NCBI RefSeq assembly: GCF_008254045.1
Contig: NZ_CP042425.1
Coordinates: 5,952,001 to 6,016,000 of the forward strand
From: Limnoglobus roseus
GTDB lineage: Bacteria; Planctomycetota; Planctomycetia; Gemmatales; Gemmataceae
Direction of reading: 5' to 3'
Length of the DNA: 64,000 nt
Part shown: piece after piece, positions 43,537-52,223 of the stretch
Position numbering within the stretch: the first letter of the stretch is position 1
Layout: every line of letters begins with the position of its first letter
Notes under the pieces: model-generated
What the model saw: the letters and a program-made list of their open reading frames with translations, nothing else
The model's database searches: none
Told to the model about the DNA's origin: nothing
Position numbers and translations under genes: made by a program

Positions 43537-43719
43537 ATGACAACGACGACCAACGACGAGCAACGGCAGGCAATCTTCCGGGCCATCATCGAGGCTCAAG
43601 ACGCCGGCACACTTGTGGCCCAATCCCGAACGGAAGCGGCCCGCCAGTTCGGCGTCACGGTTGAAGATGTCAAAGCCATCGAACGAGAAGGCATCGAGAA
43701 GCAATGGCCGCCGCTCTAG
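43537..43719 (+). CDS. Small helical protein, unassigned
   Basis: A 60-aa protein starting MTTTTNDEQRQAIFRAI, with a helix-turn-helix-like segment (SRTEAARQFGVTVEDVKAIE) and the ending EGIEKQWPPL. The pattern AARQFGVTVEDVKAIEREG suggests a small DNA-binding or adaptor protein, but no family can be named with certainty. The start follows a weak purine-rich stretch. I recall similar short proteins in Gemmataceae; this is memory, not a search. Confidence 0.55.
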   Translation: MTTTTNDEQRQAIFRAIIEAQDAGTLVAQSRTEAARQFGVTVEDVKAIEREGIEKQWPPL

Positions 43720-43825
43720 CCGGTGCCATCTCCCGCTGCCGGACCGATCGCCCTCGCGAGAACGCTGCATTTCTGGCCCAATCGACGCGCTACCGTTTCG
43801 CTTCTCTTCATCAGGAGTAACGAAC

Positions 43826-44044
43826 ATGCCGACTCGACTCGACGCCGGGCAACAGGTCATGGCCATGTTGGAGCGGGGGTGGGTGTGGAAGGACGCCTTC
43901 TCGGACATCCTGGTTCACCCAACGGACCACACACTCGCGGTTCAGTTCGACCGGGCGAGTAACGTCCTGCGGCTGTCACCCGCTCTCGTTCAAGCCGTCT
44001 CGCTGGTCATCCCAACCCGCGGGGGCAAGAAGCGCCGCTCGTAA
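43826..44044 (+). CDS. Small protein, unassigned
   Basis: A 72-aa protein with a clear AGGAG eight bases before the ATG. It starts MPTRLDAGQQVMAMLERG and continues with WKDAFSDILVHPTDHTLAV, an amphipathic helix (SPALVQAVSLVI) and a basic end (RGGKKRRS). No family is recognised. It lies 106 bases after the preceding small gene on the same strand. Confidence 0.55.
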   Translation: MPTRLDAGQQVMAMLERGWVWKDAFSDILVHPTDHTLAVQFDRASNVLRLSPALVQAVSLVIPTRGGKKRRS

Positions 44045-44360
44045 CGGCTGCACTGTCGCGAACACTTTCTCCTTCTCGCCTCGTCCGCTGGTCCCAGCGG
44101 ACGACGTTCCTGGCCGTTTCGTTTCTTGCTCAACCCTCATCCGTGACCGGTTTGCCTCCACGCCCGTTTAGACGAGCTTCTGCTGTTGGGTTTGAACGGA
44201 AAGTTCAGTCTCAGTGAGTGGAATTCCCCGCAAAATCTAACGGACCGCCCAATCAGGCGGGCGCTTGAGACCGTACAATTTGTTGAGAACTTACGGTTCC
44301 TGTCGAAAAATCCTCCGCCCTTTTTGACACCCTCTTCTTCACATCTGGGGATGGACGATC
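44045..44360 (+). other. Intergenic region before the PDZ gene
   Basis: About 315 bases with no supported gene. The lower-GC part near 44270-44345 probably carries the promoter of the gene at 44361; no consensus pair was clear. Confidence 0.5.
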
Positions 44361-45161
44361 ATGCGACTTCTACAGCTTTTCTCCGTGGGAACGGCGTTGG
44401 TACTAACGTCGTTACCCGCGATGGCTCAGCATGGCGGCGGTCACGGCGGGGGCGGTCATGCCGGCGGCGGCGGTGCGCATATGGGAGGTGGGGGCGGGCA
44501 CGTCAGCGGTGGAGCGTATCACAGTGGCGGAGCCTACCACGGCGGAGGAGTCGTCCACCCTAGCTACGGCGGGGGGTATTACGGCGGCTACCGGGGCGGG
44601 TACAGTAGTTTCGGGATCGGCATTGGCGGGTTGGGTTTCGGTTACGGCAACTACGGTTACGGCGGTCTCGGCTACGGGTTGGGTGGCTATGGAGGTGGCT
44701 ACGGGTACGGGGGTGGCCTTGGCGGCTACTACGGTGGTGGATACGGCAGCGGTTATTACAATTCGCCGACTTATTACAGTTCCCCTACCGTTGTAATCCC
44801 CCCGACGTATTCGACTCCGAGTACGATCATTGTGCCCAGTACGCCCACGACCGTTCAGTCGTCTGTGACACCGACTCCGGCTCCCTCGGCGGCGACGGAA
44901 ACGGGGCTACGCATCTCCGACTTGAAGGCCGACGGCACGGCCAAGGCCGCCGGATTGCGACGGGGGGACGTGATCCTTGCCGTGGACGGCAAGCGAACAC
45001 AAAAGTTCGATGAATTACGGGACTCGCTGAGTGGTGATAAGAAAGAAGTGACCGTGGAATACGTGGATGGGTCGAACGGACAGATCGAGCAGAAGGTCAT
45101 CAAAGTCGAGGGCACGAAGTTGGGCGTCACGGTGGATGAGATTCCCCTGACGCGATCGTAA
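44361..45161 (+). CDS. Secreted glycine-rich protein with C-terminal PDZ domain
   Basis: A 266-aa protein. Signal peptide: LLQLFSVGTALVLTSLPAMA. Residues about 24-140 are Gly/His/Tyr-rich low-complexity repeats (GGG, GGY and YGGG runs). A Pro/Thr/Ser linker leads to a PDZ domain at about 180-262 (GLRISDLKADGTAKAAGLRRGDVILAVDGK). PDZ domains bind protein C-termini, so the glycine-rich part may be an anchor in the wall or matrix. It ends before a convergent terminator with rpsR. Confidence 0.8.
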   Translation: MRLLQLFSVGTALVLTSLPAMAQHGGGHGGGGHAGGGGAHMGGGGGHVSGGAYHSGGAYHGGGVVHPSYGGGYYGGYRGGYSSFGIGIGGLGFGYGNYGYGGLGYGLGGYGGGYGYGGGLGGYYGGGYGSGYYNSPTYYSSPTVVIPPTYSTPSTIIVPSTPTTVQSSVTPTPAPSAATETGLRISDLKADGTAKAAGLRRGDVILAVDGKRTQKFDELRDSLSGDKKEVTVEYVDGSNGQIEQKVIKVEGTKLGVTVDEIPLTRS

Positions 45162-45187
45162 CCCAAATTGACCATCCGTACCAACGC

Positions 45188-45215
45188 AAACCGAGTTCCT
45201 TGAGGAACTCGGTTT
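45188..45215. terminator. Bidirectional terminator
   Basis: AAACCGAGTTCC (45188-45199) pairs perfectly with GGAACTCGGTTT (45204-45215) around a TTGA loop, with T-run after. It separates the convergent PDZ and rpsR genes. Confidence 0.9.
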
Positions 45216-45240
45216 TGCTTTTGGCGGTGTGCAAGCCGAC

Positions 45241-45516
45241 TCAGTCGCCGACGTAGGGCAGGAGCGCCATGAAGCGGGCCCGCTTGATCGCCTTCGACAG
45301 GCAGCGTTGTGCGGCTGCGGAAAGACCGGTCCGCTTGCGGGACATGAGCTTGCCCTGGCCCGTCACGAACTTCTTGAGCGTGTTGACATCCTTGTAGTCG
45401 ATGAACATCGGGCGCGGTTCGTAACCGGCCGGAGCGCCGGACATCGTCCGCTTGTTGCGGTTGCGGACCCGAATGAGACGCTGACCCGAGGCCGAGACTT
45501 TAGCTTTACGCGGCAT
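45241..45516 (-). CDS. rpsR: 30S ribosomal protein S18
   Basis: A 91-aa S18 with IDYKDVNTLKKFVTGQGKLMSRKRTGLSAAAQRCLSKAIKRARFMALLPYV, i.e. the family core and the KAIKRARFMALLPY end. The first 25 residues (KVSASGQRLIRVRNRNKR) replace the usual CxxC-type start. It is a single gene here; the common neighbours rpsF, ssb and rplI are not present. Confidence 0.95.
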   Translation of the reverse strand: MPRKAKVSASGQRLIRVRNRNKRTMSGAPAGYEPRPMFIDYKDVNTLKKFVTGQGKLMSRKRTGLSAAAQRCLSKAIKRARFMALLPYVGD

Positions 45517-45683
45517 GATTCACTTTCATTGAGTCGTAACTAAACTCTTCATCCGATTGAGAAAATGCTACCGCCTTCGAACCCGTTGGCAAGTGGGGCG
45601 GGGATCGGTATTCCAATCTCCAACCGCTGATCCCTGCCGTTAGAGCGTGATTCTTCGCACAAACTGAACAAGAACAGGAACTT

Positions 45684-46175
45684 ATGAACGTGACACTACG
45701 GCCCACGCGGCCGGACGATACCGATATTCTCGTGGATTTGGCCGACCGCACGGGCGTGTTCCAACCGCACGAAATCGTGGCCCTCCGCGAAGTTCTCGAC
45801 GATTACCACGCCGTGAATGAAGGGGAAGGGCATGTTAGTCGCACGTACGTCGTCGCCGACCGCGTCGAGGGGTTCGTTTACTTCGCCCCGGTGGCCATGA
45901 CGGACAATACGTGGGAGGTGTGGTGGATCGCCGTTGAGAAAGGACAACAGGGCCGTGGGTTCGGAAAGCAAATGCTCGAAGCCACGGAGGAAGACATTCG
46001 AGCCCGCAGGGGGCGATTGTTGTTGATCGAAACCAGTTCGCTGCCGCACTATCAACCGACGCGGCAGTTCTACCTCAAGAACGGCTATCGGCTTGCGGCC
46101 CAGGTCGCGGACTTCTATCACGACGGCGATGACAAGGTCATCTTTTCGAAGAAACTCACCTCGGCCCCGGCGTGA
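45684..46175 (+). CDS. GNAT-family N-acetyltransferase
   Basis: A 163-aa acetyl-CoA-dependent transferase. RPTRPDDTDILVDLADR starts the fold, EVWWIAVEKGQQGRGFGKQML is the acetyl-CoA loop (Q/RxxGxG/A motif as QGRGFG), followed by LIETSSLPHYQPTRQFYLKNGYRL with the conserved FYxxxGY. Substrate unknown. Divergent from rpsR. Confidence 0.88.
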   Translation: MNVTLRPTRPDDTDILVDLADRTGVFQPHEIVALREVLDDYHAVNEGEGHVSRTYVVADRVEGFVYFAPVAMTDNTWEVWWIAVEKGQQGRGFGKQMLEATEEDIRARRGRLLLIETSSLPHYQPTRQFYLKNGYRLAAQVADFYHDGDDKVIFSKKLTSAPA

Positions 46176-46715
46176 CGCCGGATACCTTTCGCATGCGGCA
46201 CCATCCACACCCGGGCGGGCATTTGAGTGCGTAGAATGCTGCGGCCCGGCGTCACAACCGGACCAACCGGCACTCCCTGAACGGACATGGGGATGATCTA
46301 CCATGCGATCCGCACAATTCACTCTGCGTCGCGCCACACCCTGTCGATGGTTCCTAGTAGTTCTGCGGTTAGCCGAGGTCGTACCGGAATGGGTCGGTGC
46401 GACGGCCGCAATGCCTGACAGGACAATGGCGGGTTTACCGAGTTCGCCAAACTCACCAACCTGAAGAAGTTCGCAAACCCAGGTTAATCTTCGTGGAGCG
46501 CGGCTGCCGATGAAATTCACGCAGTCGCCATCGGTGTGCCAAGCCCCACACGGCACCCCGACTCGGTCGTCCGCTCCGTGACGTTGGGTGAGGTTGTGAA
46601 CGGATGCCCCCGCCAGGTGACGCGCTTCGCCGCGTAGTCGTCCTGCCCCTCGGGCTTGCCGCTGTGCTGAACAAGCGTGGCTAGCCGTGAGTGCGTTGAA
46701 AATGGAGTGCCCCCG
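46176..46715. other. Gene-poor stretch with possible leucine-rich-repeat remnant
   Basis: About 540 bases without a supported gene. At 46427-46486 a plus-strand fragment reads GGFTEFAKLTNLKKFANPG and stops; it resembles a degraded leucine-rich repeat of the type common in Gemmataceae. A 53-codon frame starting at 46303 is too weak to call. The downstream part probably holds the promoter of the regulator at 46716. Confidence 0.45.
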
Positions 46716-47291
46716 ATGAAAAAGGTGTTTACCACTGGTCAGGTTGCCAAAATCTGTAAGGTGGCTCCCCGGACGGTGTCCAAGTGGTTCGACAGTGGTC
46801 GGCTGAAGGGCTACCGCATCCCCGGTAGCCAGGACCGCCGCATCCCCCGCGAACAGCTCATCCGCTTCCTCAAAGAGCACGGGATGCCCTTGGGGGAACT
46901 GGAAGAGGAAGAATGGCACAAGGTGCTGCTCATCGGCACCGAGAAGCTGTTCAACGACCGGATGAAGGAACTGCTGCCGGAAGTCGACGACTTCAAGTAC
47001 GAACTCGCCCAGAGCGGGTTCGAAGCCGGCACGCTCGCCCAGAGCTTCCACCCGGACACGATCATCATCGACCTCGGCCTCGGCCGCAGCGAGTCGATGC
47101 AGATCGCCTCGAACCTTCGCAAGAACGACTCGTACACGACCACGCTCATCATCGGCCTTGCCGGTGAGGACGAAGCTTCCCCCGAGAAGCTCAACGAGTA
47201 CGGGTTCAACGAAGTCTTCAAGAAGCCGTTCGACGTGGCCCTGCTGTCGGAGCGCATCCGCCGGTTGGCCGAGGCGAAGCGAGAATCGTAA
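46716..47291 (+). CDS. Excisionase/MerR-type HTH fused to a receiver-like domain
   Basis: A 191-aa regulator. Residues 5-55 are an excisionase-type helix-turn-helix (TTGQVAKICKVAPRTVSKW, then RLKGYRIPGSQDRRIPREQL). Residues about 68-185 are a receiver-like domain: strand LLIGTEK where most receivers have two acidic residues, IIIDLGLG with D119 as possible phosphorylation site, and FKKPFD with the conserved Lys. The missing acidic pair suggests atypical or no phosphorylation. HTH at the N-terminus is the opposite of the usual order. GGAG precedes the ATG. Confidence 0.8.
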   Translation: MKKVFTTGQVAKICKVAPRTVSKWFDSGRLKGYRIPGSQDRRIPREQLIRFLKEHGMPLGELEEEEWHKVLLIGTEKLFNDRMKELLPEVDDFKYELAQSGFEAGTLAQSFHPDTIIIDLGLGRSESMQIASNLRKNDSYTTTLIIGLAGEDEASPEKLNEYGFNEVFKKPFDVALLSERIRRLAEAKRES

Positions 47292-47413
47292 GCCGCCGGT
47301 CAGCCCAACTTCCACCGCCGTGGGATGGAGAAGGATCTCCCGTTCCCGGCGGTTGAACATTTCTGCCCTCAAGTTTTGCCCCCTTCGTGACGAAACAGTC
47401 GCGGGGGTTCGGC

Positions 47414-48475
47414 ATGCGGTACACCAACCTACAAGCGGGGCGATTTGCCGCGGCGGCGGCGGTCTTGGTGTTTCACGTCGCCGGTCATGGACACGCCCAA
47501 CTCGGCCTCGAAACCGTCCTGATCGAACCCGTCCCGGCGTACTGGTTCCGCACGTCGATCATCTTCTTCTTCGCCCTGTCCGGCTTCGTTCTCGCCCACG
47601 GTCTTCAAACCGCCACCCTCCGCAGGTTCCTGTGGTCGCGGCTTCTCCGCCTGTACCCCGCGTACTGGGTCGCCGCGGGCACCGTGCTGACCGTCCGGGG
47701 CTTGGCGGGGAATCAAATCGCCTTCGACAACCGCGGCCTCTGGTACGCATTCACACTCTGGCCAGGGGGACCGAACCGCGCGGCCTACAGTCTCGGCATC
47801 GAGTGGACGCTGGTTTACGAGGTCTTTCTCTCGCTCGCGTTGATCCCGTGTGCCGCGCTCGGCCGTCGATGGGGACTCGGGTTAGGGGCAACGATCTGGC
47901 TTGCGTGGATCGTCGGGAAGTTGATCGCGACCGGGGGGGCCGATTTTCAGCCGTTCCCCAAGCCCGGCCAGATTTCACTCTCCGCTCTGAATGCCGCGTT
48001 TCTCTTGGGGGTACTCGCGTACCTTGTGCGGAACTCCTTGTTGCGGTGCCGGTGGGTGTTGCCCCCGGTGTCGGGTGTGGGGCTTTTCGTCGGTGGAATG
48101 TTCGTCGAGTCGGCGGTGGGTTGGTCCCTCTTTTGGCAATCCGTGGGAACGGTAGCCGCCCTTGCATACTTCGTCAGTGGGCGGCAACTCGCAGCCGATA
48201 ACCTATTCGTCCGCGGCGGGGACTGCTCCTACGGCATTTACCTCGTCCATGTTCCGGTGATGACGGCGTTCTACGCCCTCGTCGGCCCCGGTTCCTGGGC
48301 ACCGTTCCCCGTTGCGGCCGTGGGTGGCAGCTTGGCCTTCGCCGTCGGCATTCTTTACGGTGCCGCGGAATGGCGGCTCTACCGCAAGCTCAGGGCCGCA
48401 TTCAAGAAGCCGACTCCGTCTGTTCTTATCACGCCTCCTCTGGCCGAATCTGTCGTGGTTCGACGGGCCGCGTAA
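47414..48475 (+). CDS. Acyltransferase 3 family membrane protein
   Basis: A 353-aa integral membrane acyltransferase, about ten helices. It starts MRYTNLQAGRFAAAAAVLVFHVAGH, has FFFALSGFVLAHG and RRFLWSRLLRLYPAYWVA, then LGIEWTLVYEVF, which match OafA/NolL-like O-acyl transferases. Likely acetylates a surface sugar. A GTG nine codons earlier (47387) is an alternative start without a clear ribosome site. Possibly a glycan-decorating enzyme; substrate unknown. Confidence 0.85.
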   Translation: MRYTNLQAGRFAAAAAVLVFHVAGHGHAQLGLETVLIEPVPAYWFRTSIIFFFALSGFVLAHGLQTATLRRFLWSRLLRLYPAYWVAAGTVLTVRGLAGNQIAFDNRGLWYAFTLWPGGPNRAAYSLGIEWTLVYEVFLSLALIPCAALGRRWGLGLGATIWLAWIVGKLIATGGADFQPFPKPGQISLSALNAAFLLGVLAYLVRNSLLRCRWVLPPVSGVGLFVGGMFVESAVGWSLFWQSVGTVAALAYFVSGRQLAADNLFVRGGDCSYGIYLVHVPVMTAFYALVGPGSWAPFPVAAVGGSLAFAVGILYGAAEWRLYRKLRAAFKKPTPSVLITPPLAESVVVRRAA

Positions 48476-48556
48476 CGTCCCGAACCCGGCGACCCGCGAA
48501 CGGTGTCCCTATAATGCCCCCTACCGTTTTGGGGTCATCCGACGAGGACATCTTTC

Positions 48557-50431
48557 ATGGCCGATTGGCAGCGGACACACACTTGTGGCGAACTCCGGGA
48601 AACCCACCTGGGGCAGACCGTCACCCTGAACGGGTGGGTGCTCATCACCCGAAACTTCCCGAATCAGGTGTTCGTGGACCTCCGCGACCGTTACGGCCTC
48701 ACGCAAGTCGTGATCGAGGACGGCGACAAGGCACTCTTTGCCGAAGCCAACCAACTCGGCCGCGAGTACGTGCTGTCCGTCACCGGCGTCGTGCGGAAGC
48801 GCATCGCGGGGAAGGAACGGGCCGACATCCCGACCGGACAAGTTGAACTCGAAGCGAAGGCCGTGCGCGTGCTGAACGCCTGCCCGCCGCTGCCGTTCAG
48901 CGTGACCGAGTTCCCCGACGAGGAGCCGGCGAACGAGGATTTGCGCCTCCAGTACCGCTACCTCGACCTCCGGCGGCGGTCGATTCAGCAAGTGCTGATG
49001 CTCCGCCACCGCGTCTGCAAGATCATCCGCGACTATATGGACACGAACGGCTTTCTCGAAATGGAAACGCCGCTCCTCGGTAAGAGCACGCCGGAAGGCG
49101 CACGGGATTACCTCGTGCCGAGCCGCGTGTTCAACGGCGAGTTCTTCGCCCTGCCGCAGTCGCCGCAGTTGTACAAGCAACTGCTCATGATCTCCGGGTA
49201 CGACAAGTATTTCCAACTCGCGCGATGTCTCCGCGACGAAGACCTGCGGGCCGACCGGCAGCCGGAGTTCACCCAACTCGACGTGGAGATGTCGTTCGTC
49301 GAACGCGATGACGTTTTGACGCTGATGGAAGGACTCGCGGCAGACCTGCTCAAACAATGTCTCGGCGTGACGCTCGCACTGCCGCTGCCGCGGCTGTCGT
49401 ACCAGGACGCGATGCTCCGCTACGGCAGCGACAAGCCGGACAACCGCTTCGGGATGGAGATCATCGACATCGGCGACGTGGCCGGCGAGAGCGAGTTTAA
49501 AGTCTTCAAGGACGTACTCGCCGCCGGTGGTGTCGTCCGCGGGCTGAACGCCAAGAACGCGGCCGCCAAGTTCAGCAACTCCGACCTGAAGCCGGGTGGC
49601 AAGCTCTCCGCGTTCGTCACGCAGTTCAAGGCGAAGGGCCTCGCGTGGATGAAGTGCGAGGCCGGCAAGCTCACCGGCAGTATCGAGAAGTTCTTCCCCG
49701 ACGCCGTGAAGGCGAAGCTGATCGAGAAGATGCAGGTCGAGAACGGCGACGTGCTACTCTTCGTCGCCGATAAAGAGTCCGTGGCGTGCGACGCGCTCGG
49801 GGCGCTGCGGTCGCACCTGGGATCGGAACTGAAACTGTACAAGAACTGGTGGGACGAGAAGGCCGAGTACGACGCGACCGAAGAGAAGGCCGCGAAGAAA
49901 GAGAAGCGAGCGCCGAATCCGTTCGTCGTAAAGCCGGAGCACTTCAAGATGCTCTGGGTGCTGGACTTCCCAATGTTCGCGTTCGACGACGAGGAACGGC
50001 GGTGGGTTGCCATCCACCACCCGTTCACCGCCCCGATGGACGAGGACGTGGCGAACCTGGAGTCGAACCCCGGCGCCGTGCGGGCGAAGGCCTACGACAT
50101 GGTGCTGAACGGCTACGAGGTCGGAGGCGGGTCGATCCGGATTCACCGCCAGGACGTGCAGGCCCAAGTCTTCAAGATGCTCGGCATGCCGCTGGAAGAC
50201 GCCCAGGCCCGCTTCGGCTTCCTGCTCGACGCGCTCCAGAGCGGGGCACCGCCGCACGGCGGGATCGCGCTGGGTCTGGACCGCTGGTGCATGATCCTGG
50301 CCGGCACGACGAACATCCGCGACGTGATCGCCTTCCCGAAGAACCAGAAGGCCCGTGACCTCATGACCGGCGCGCCGGCGGTCGTCGAACCACGGCAGTT
50401 GAAGGAACTGGGCGTCGAACTGAAAAAGTAG
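48557..50431 (+). CDS. aspS: Aspartyl-tRNA synthetase
   Basis: Class II enzyme charging tRNA-Asp (and possibly tRNA-Asn). The 624-aa bacterial-type protein has an N-terminal OB-fold (GQTVTLNGWVLITRNFPNQVFVDLRDRYG), motif 2 CLRDEDLRADRQPEFTQLDVE, a GAD-type insertion domain (about 290-430) and motif 3 GGIALGLDRWCMILAG near the C-terminus. Whether it is discriminating cannot be told from this. Single gene followed by a strong terminator. Confidence 0.97.
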   Translation: MADWQRTHTCGELRETHLGQTVTLNGWVLITRNFPNQVFVDLRDRYGLTQVVIEDGDKALFAEANQLGREYVLSVTGVVRKRIAGKERADIPTGQVELEAKAVRVLNACPPLPFSVTEFPDEEPANEDLRLQYRYLDLRRRSIQQVLMLRHRVCKIIRDYMDTNGFLEMETPLLGKSTPEGARDYLVPSRVFNGEFFALPQSPQLYKQLLMISGYDKYFQLARCLRDEDLRADRQPEFTQLDVEMSFVERDDVLTLMEGLAADLLKQCLGVTLALPLPRLSYQDAMLRYGSDKPDNRFGMEIIDIGDVAGESEFKVFKDVLAAGGVVRGLNAKNAAAKFSNSDLKPGGKLSAFVTQFKAKGLAWMKCEAGKLTGSIEKFFPDAVKAKLIEKMQVENGDVLLFVADKESVACDALGALRSHLGSELKLYKNWWDEKAEYDATEEKAAKKEKRAPNPFVVKPEHFKMLWVLDFPMFAFDDEERRWVAIHHPFTAPMDEDVANLESNPGAVRAKAYDMVLNGYEVGGGSIRIHRQDVQAQVFKMLGMPLEDAQARFGFLLDALQSGAPPHGGIALGLDRWCMILAGTTNIRDVIAFPKNQKARDLMTGAPAVVEPRQLKELGVELKK

Positions 50432-50886
50432 CAAATCGCGCAAGGCCGCCGACCGGCCCCGCTTTCCCCAAGATCGAAACGTCGAATAAAGCCCGCGAAA
50501 TCACTGGGAAAGGAGTGCTTTCGCGGGCTTTATTCGACGTTGTTTGAGTGATTGGTGATCGTCGATTAAGAATCACAACGACGGGGATTGGAAATTCACT
50601 GTGGCATTCTCTGTAGCGGATCTCGCCAACATTCTGCATCCTTTTTTGTCAGACTGCTTACCCCCGCCAGTCTAACATTCCGCTTTGCATCACACGTGCG
50701 AGCGTCGGTTTACCAAAACTGATTATTTTCTACGACTACCCACCTAAAACAGTTCTTCGACCTACTCGCCGTCCAACCTACGGATCGTGACTTGAGAGCG
50801 TTCCTGACGACGCACGCTTGGGCCACCGAACCGGGCAATCGACCCTCTCTTGGTGATCGAGGCGGCTCTCCACGGCACCCGTTCGC
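50432..50886. other. Intergenic region after aspS
   Basis: About 450 bases. It begins with the aspS terminator (50478-50541). Beyond it no gene is supported; short frames here lack ribosome sites and family resemblance. Confidence 0.5.
50478..50541 (+). terminator. Strong terminator after aspS
   Basis: A perfect 23-pair stem (50478-50500 with 50519-50541), 18-base loop. The 3' arm contains TTTATTCGACGTT and is followed by GTTTG. Likely bidirectional. Confidence 0.75.
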
Positions 50887-51078
50887 CTACGCACCCATCG
50901 CGCGAAACACCGGCTCGTACTGGCGGCAGACGGTGTACCGTTCGACCTCCCGTCGCGCGTAAAGGACGCCCGGTACGAACAGCAGTAGCGTTAGCCCGGC
51001 AGTCTTCACCGCCGCACGGGGCTGGCCGGTCGCAAGGACGGCAACGGGCGGGCAGAGGATCGAGAGAATGGTCAGCAT
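50887..51078 (-). CDS. YqaE/Pmp3-family small membrane protein
   Basis: A 63-aa protein with two hydrophobic helices: ILSILCPPVAVLATGQPRAAV and LTLLLFVPGVLYA. The PPVAV and VPGVLYA signatures match the YqaE/Pmp3 (UPF0057) proteolipids, which are linked to membrane potential and salt stress in some species. The basic C-terminal tail (RREVERYTVCRQYEPVF) is longer than usual. Confidence 0.75.
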   Translation of the reverse strand: MLTILSILCPPVAVLATGQPRAAVKTAGLTLLLFVPGVLYARREVERYTVCRQYEPVFRAMGA

Positions 51079-51182
51079 CGGAAGTCCCAGTGCGGTTCGG
51101 GCGAGCTTAACCTAGCCGGGCGAACGTGAAGGCGTGCTGAGTCCGGGCTGAGAGATTGGTGAGAGACGCAGAATCCCCAACC

Positions 51183-52223
51183 TCAAGGCGAGCGGGAAGT
51201 GCCGACCTCGATTCTTGCGGCTGGGACGACATCGACGCACTTCGGCAAGGACTCCGAGGTTGCTAAAGTGTTGGCAACCACCTCGAAGAACGTGTGAACC
51301 AAGTCCGGATCGAGACCTCCCCCGGCTGCATCCTTCTCCATCATCGACCGGCACAGGTCGTGCGACATTGCCCCTCGATACGGGCGAACGGAAGCGAGGG
51401 CGTCGTACACGTCGGCCACGGCCAGCACGCGGACGAGGAGTGGGAGCGTTCCCGCGGGCAAACCGTCGGGGTACCCCGTGCCGTCCATCCGCTCGTGGTG
51501 CCAGCGGATTAGCGGGATGAGACTTCGGGCCGAGCGGAGCGGCTCCACGATCCGCGCCCCTTCCGTCGTGTGCTGCTTCACCACGGCGTACTCCTCCGGG
51601 GTGAGGCGGCCGGGCTTGTCCAGGATGGCGTCCGGCGTACTGATCTTCCCGACGTCGTGAAGGGCGGCCCCGCGGCGGAGCAGTTCCCGGTCGGTCTCGG
51701 GCAGGCCGAGGCGGGTGGCCAAGGTGATCGCGTATTCACCCACCCGGTCGGAGTGGGCGTGCGTGAACCCGGACTTGGCCTCGATCGCCCGGACCATCGC
51801 GTACATGACCGATTCGGTCGAGTCCCGTTCGTCCACCAGTCGCTTTTGGCGGATCAGCGACCGGCACCGCGAGACGAGTTCCACGGATCGGAACGGTTTG
51901 GTCAAGAACTCGTCGGCCCCGAACTCCCACGCGGTCACCCGGGCGTTTTCTAGGTCCGTGCCGGTCAGTATAAGGACGGGGAGCAACCGGGTCACCGGAG
52001 CCGCCTTGATCCGGCGGCAAACTTCCAACCCGTTTAGGCCTGGCATGTCAACGTCGAGGACGACGAGTTCCGGCCCCCGCGCGGCGATCGCCGCTAACGC
52101 CGCCGCCCCATCCGCCGCCACGGAAACCTCATAGCCCTCCTTCTCCAAGAGTCGGCGCACGAAGGTGGACACGACTGGGCTGTCGTCCACCACCAAGATG
52201 CTAGCTGGCGATTCGGAACTCAC
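51183..52223 (-). CDS. Response regulator with HD-GYP output domain
   Basis: A 346-aa protein: receiver at 1-125 (D13, D14, phospho-acceptor D57 in PELVVLDVDMPG, K109 in FLTKPF) and an HD-GYP domain (HDVGK at 189-193; HHERMDGTGYPDG at 242-254). HD-GYP domains hydrolyse cyclic-di-GMP; the full metal-binding signature is present, so activity is plausible. The C-terminal tail (about 310-346) is extra. RpfG-like. No kinase lies next to it. Confidence 0.92.
   Translation of the reverse strand: MSSESPASILVVDDSPVVSTFVRRLLEKEGYEVSVAADGAAALAAIAARGPELVVLDVDMPGLNGLEVCRRIKAAPVTRLLPVLILTGTDLENARVTAWEFGADEFLTKPFRSVELVSRCRSLIRQKRLVDERDSTESVMYAMVRAIEAKSGFTHAHSDRVGEYAITLATRLGLPETDRELLRRGAALHDVGKISTPDAILDKPGRLTPEEYAVVKQHTTEGARIVEPLRSARSLIPLIRWHHERMDGTGYPDGLPAGTLPLLVRVLAVADVYDALASVRPYRGAMSHDLCRSMMEKDAAGGGLDPDLVHTFFEVVANTLATSESLPKCVDVVPAARIEVGTSRSP

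Noticed and set aside
45696..47372. 558-codon minus-strand frame
   Set aside because: Runs through GNAT and regulator genes on the opposite strand; no start site or family.
50707..50945. Plus-strand frame reading DLLAVQPTDRDLRAF as possible transposase remnant
   Set aside because: Too short and not matched to a transposase family that I can name.
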